Of a stretch of 45,648 bases of DNA, positions 44,309-45,648 are shown piece after piece (position 1 is the first letter of the stretch; every line of letters starts with the position of its first letter). This stretch comes from Bryobacterales bacterium. Lineage in GTDB: Bacteria; Acidobacteriota; Terriglobia; Bryobacterales; Bryobacteraceae. Where the stretch lies: contig PMUP01000065.1 in the NCBI GenBank assembly GCA_003166865.1, forward strand, positions 8,686 to 54,333, written 5' to 3'. Both the position numbers and the translations under genes were made by a program. The notes beneath the pieces are model-generated. The model did not search any database, was not told the origin of the DNA, and saw only the letters and a program-made list of their open reading frames with translations.

Positions 44309-44689
44309 AGCGCCACGTTGAGTGTCCGAAGTCCCGATCCAGGAAGTCCAGGGATTAGGAACGAGAAACGCACTTTCGTCCCCGAGTCCAGTCAGGATGT
44401 ACCCTCGCCGGGCGTGCAAACGGCGGTCACGATTCTTTCAGCTTTTTCTCCCCTCCCCTCCAAGCACTTACCCCACCCACTCCCACCCAGCGCGCTCTTC
44501 TCGCGATATTCTGGACCCGATGTGTAATGAATACCAATTCGCGCGCAGACTTGGGTTCGTTTCGCTAAATTTGACAAAATGCGCCACCGCTTACACACAA
44601 CACCCCCACTTGCGCCACCCGTCGCAGAAAGTTTCTCGCCTTGCCCACAACCCACAACCCACAACCCACCACCCGGCTATGCTGGACCT
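44309..44689 (+). other. Intergenic region right of the island, 381 bp
   Basis: No convincing ORF on either strand; open frames lack both codon bias and good starts. It contains a C/T-rich stretch (about 44440-44500) and a 7-base tandem repeat near its end. It probably carries the tldD promoter; no exact box can be given. Confidence 0.45.
44644..44670 (+). repeat. Short 7-bp tandem repeat (CCCACAA)
   Basis: Three perfect CCCACAA copies at 44644-44664 followed by a partial CCCACC. It lies 20 bases upstream of tldD and could vary in number by slippage, changing the leader spacing. Confidence 0.85.
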
Positions 44690-45648
44690 ATGAAACATTT
44701 GGCGCTTGAAGCGCTCGATTCCGCCCAGCGCCCCGGCGTCACCTACGCCGACGTTCGCATCATCGAAAGTCGCGACCGCGAGCTCGGCACCAAGGACGGC
44801 AAGCCCAGCCAGGTCTCGAGCGATGAATCGGCCGGCATCGGAATCCGCGTGCTCGCCGACGGCTGCTGGGGATTTGCCGCCACTGACGATCTCACCCGCG
44901 CCGGCATCGAATCCGCGGCCGCGCTCGCTGTCGACATCGCTCACTCCAGCGCCCTCGCCAAGAAACACGACGTCACGCTCGCGCCCGAAGCGAAGCACGA
45001 AGCCACCTGGGTCTCGCCCTGCCAGATCGATCCCTTCGCGGTCAGCGTCGAAGAACAGCTCGCCCTCCTCACCTCGGTCGACGACGAACTGCGCCGAGCT
45101 TCCGGCGTAACACTCGCGCAAACTTCCATGATCTTTCACCGCAGCCGCCAGATCTTCGTCTCTTCCATCGGTAGCGTCATCGATCAAACCCGCACCACCA
45201 GCGGCGCCGGATTCGAAGCCTACTGCTTCAAGGACGATCAGATCCAGAAGCGCTCTTATCCGAATTCCTTCGGCGGCCAGCACCAGCTCAAGGGCTACGA
45301 GTTGATCCACGAGATCGATCTGCTCAAGCACGCGCCGCGCGTCGCCGAACAGGCCGTGGCATTGCACTCCGCCGACAAATGTCCCGAAGGCTCCTTCGAT
45401 CTGATTCTCGACGGCAGCCAGCTCGGCCTCCAGGTTCACGAATCCATCGGACATCCCATCGAGCTCGATCGCGTGCTCGGCTCGGAGGCCAACTACGCGG
45501 GCATGAGCTTCCTCACGCTCGACAAACTGAATCACCTACGCTACGGTTCCGATCTGGTCAACGCCGTTTGCGACGCACGCATCGAACACGGCCCTGGCAT
45601 GGGCACGTTCGCGTTCGACGACGAGGGCGTTCCCGCGCAATCGGCCGA
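44690..45648 (+). CDS. tldD: TldD metalloprotease subunit, N-terminal part
   Basis: 319 complete codons from ATG 44690; the gene runs off the right edge. 'YADVRIIESRDRELGTKDGK' and 'GIGIRVLADGCWGFAATDDL' open the TldD/PmbA N-domain, and the zinc motif 'VHESIGHPIELDRVLGSEAN' (HExxGHxxE type) shows it is TldD rather than the non-catalytic TldE. TldD-TldE degrade unfolded peptides and process some RiPP precursors. TldE is presumably just beyond the window. Codon use is GC-rich again, unlike the island to its left. Confidence 0.93.
   Translation, partial: MKHLALEALDSAQRPGVTYADVRIIESRDRELGTKDGKPSQVSSDESAGIGIRVLADGCWGFAATDDLTRAGIESAAALAVDIAHSSALAKKHDVTLAPEAKHEATWVSPCQIDPFAVSVEEQLALLTSVDDELRRASGVTLAQTSMIFHRSRQIFVSSIGSVIDQTRTTSGAGFEAYCFKDDQIQKRSYPNSFGGQHQLKGYELIHEIDLLKHAPRVAEQAVALHSADKCPEGSFDLILDGSQLGLQVHESIGHPIELDRVLGSEANYAGMSFLTLDKLNHLRYGSDLVNAVCDARIEHGPGMGTFAFDDEGVPAQSA

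Noticed and set aside
44048-44419. 123-residue open frame on the minus strand over the RelA/SpoT end
   Set aside because: Mostly antisense to the RelA/SpoT gene and no recognisable features.
1-45648. tRNA, rRNA, CRISPR array, insertion sequence or prophage genes
   Set aside because: Looked for on both strands by eye; no tRNA T-loop/acceptor pattern, repeat-spacer array, transposase or phage structural gene was recognised.

Overview
The window comes from a GC-rich bacterium that is almost certainly an acidobacterium of the Solibacter/Bryobacter type. Two secreted proteins carry the C-terminal module known as the Solibacter domain (TIGR03437). There is also a hybrid histidine kinase with a periplasmic beta-propeller sensor, a TonB receptor with an N-terminal carboxypeptidase-regulatory-like domain, and two copies of a secreted family of unknown function that I associate with acidobacteria. 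I see no tRNA, rRNA or CRISPR array.

Layout. Positions 1-5455 (minus strand) form one tight operon: rimO, yacG, pgpA, an IPT/beta-propeller protein, cinA, an SPL-type radical SAM protein and an ALDH7-type aldehyde dehydrogenase cut by the window edge. Every junction overlaps or abuts. Positions 5502-7911 (minus) hold a small coiled protein, a VOC protein and an exported amidohydrolase. Positions 7987-17359 (plus) hold a lipoprotein, a GNAT, a secreted family protein, an orphan ribbon-helix-helix protein, HU, an M50 protease, an exported M17 N-domain protein, an anti-sigma/HNH-like fusion, a TonB receptor and an NTR-like protein. Positions 17356-27216 hold the hybrid kinase, a LamG/Solibacter-domain protein, YceI, an alpha/beta hydrolase, a Spy-like protein, a zinc-ribbon membrane protein, a STAS protein and a PrxQ/Bcp peroxiredoxin.

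Accessory regions. Positions 27226-28954 (minus) carry an AAA15-type ATPase followed by a frameshifted DUF4276 (TOPRIM-like) gene. The ATPase has Arg in place of the Walker A Lys, so this looks like a decaying defence-type pair. Positions 29051-34046 (plus) carry three genes joined by ATGA overlaps: an ECF sigma factor, a membrane-anchored TPR protein and an exported TPR-CHAT protease. Positions 34051-41134 hold further secreted proteins, including two neighbours that share a C-terminal BamE/SmpA-like module, and a TonB-C protein. Positions 41166-44308 form an island that looks less GC-rich. It starts with a frameshifted tyrosine-phosphatase remnant, followed by a compact operon of an unknown 200-residue protein, a ParA-type ATPase and a stand-alone RelA/SpoT nucleotidyltransferase, plus a possible 32-residue ORF. 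This operon is the best candidate for an undescribed system. The window closes with the start of tldD.
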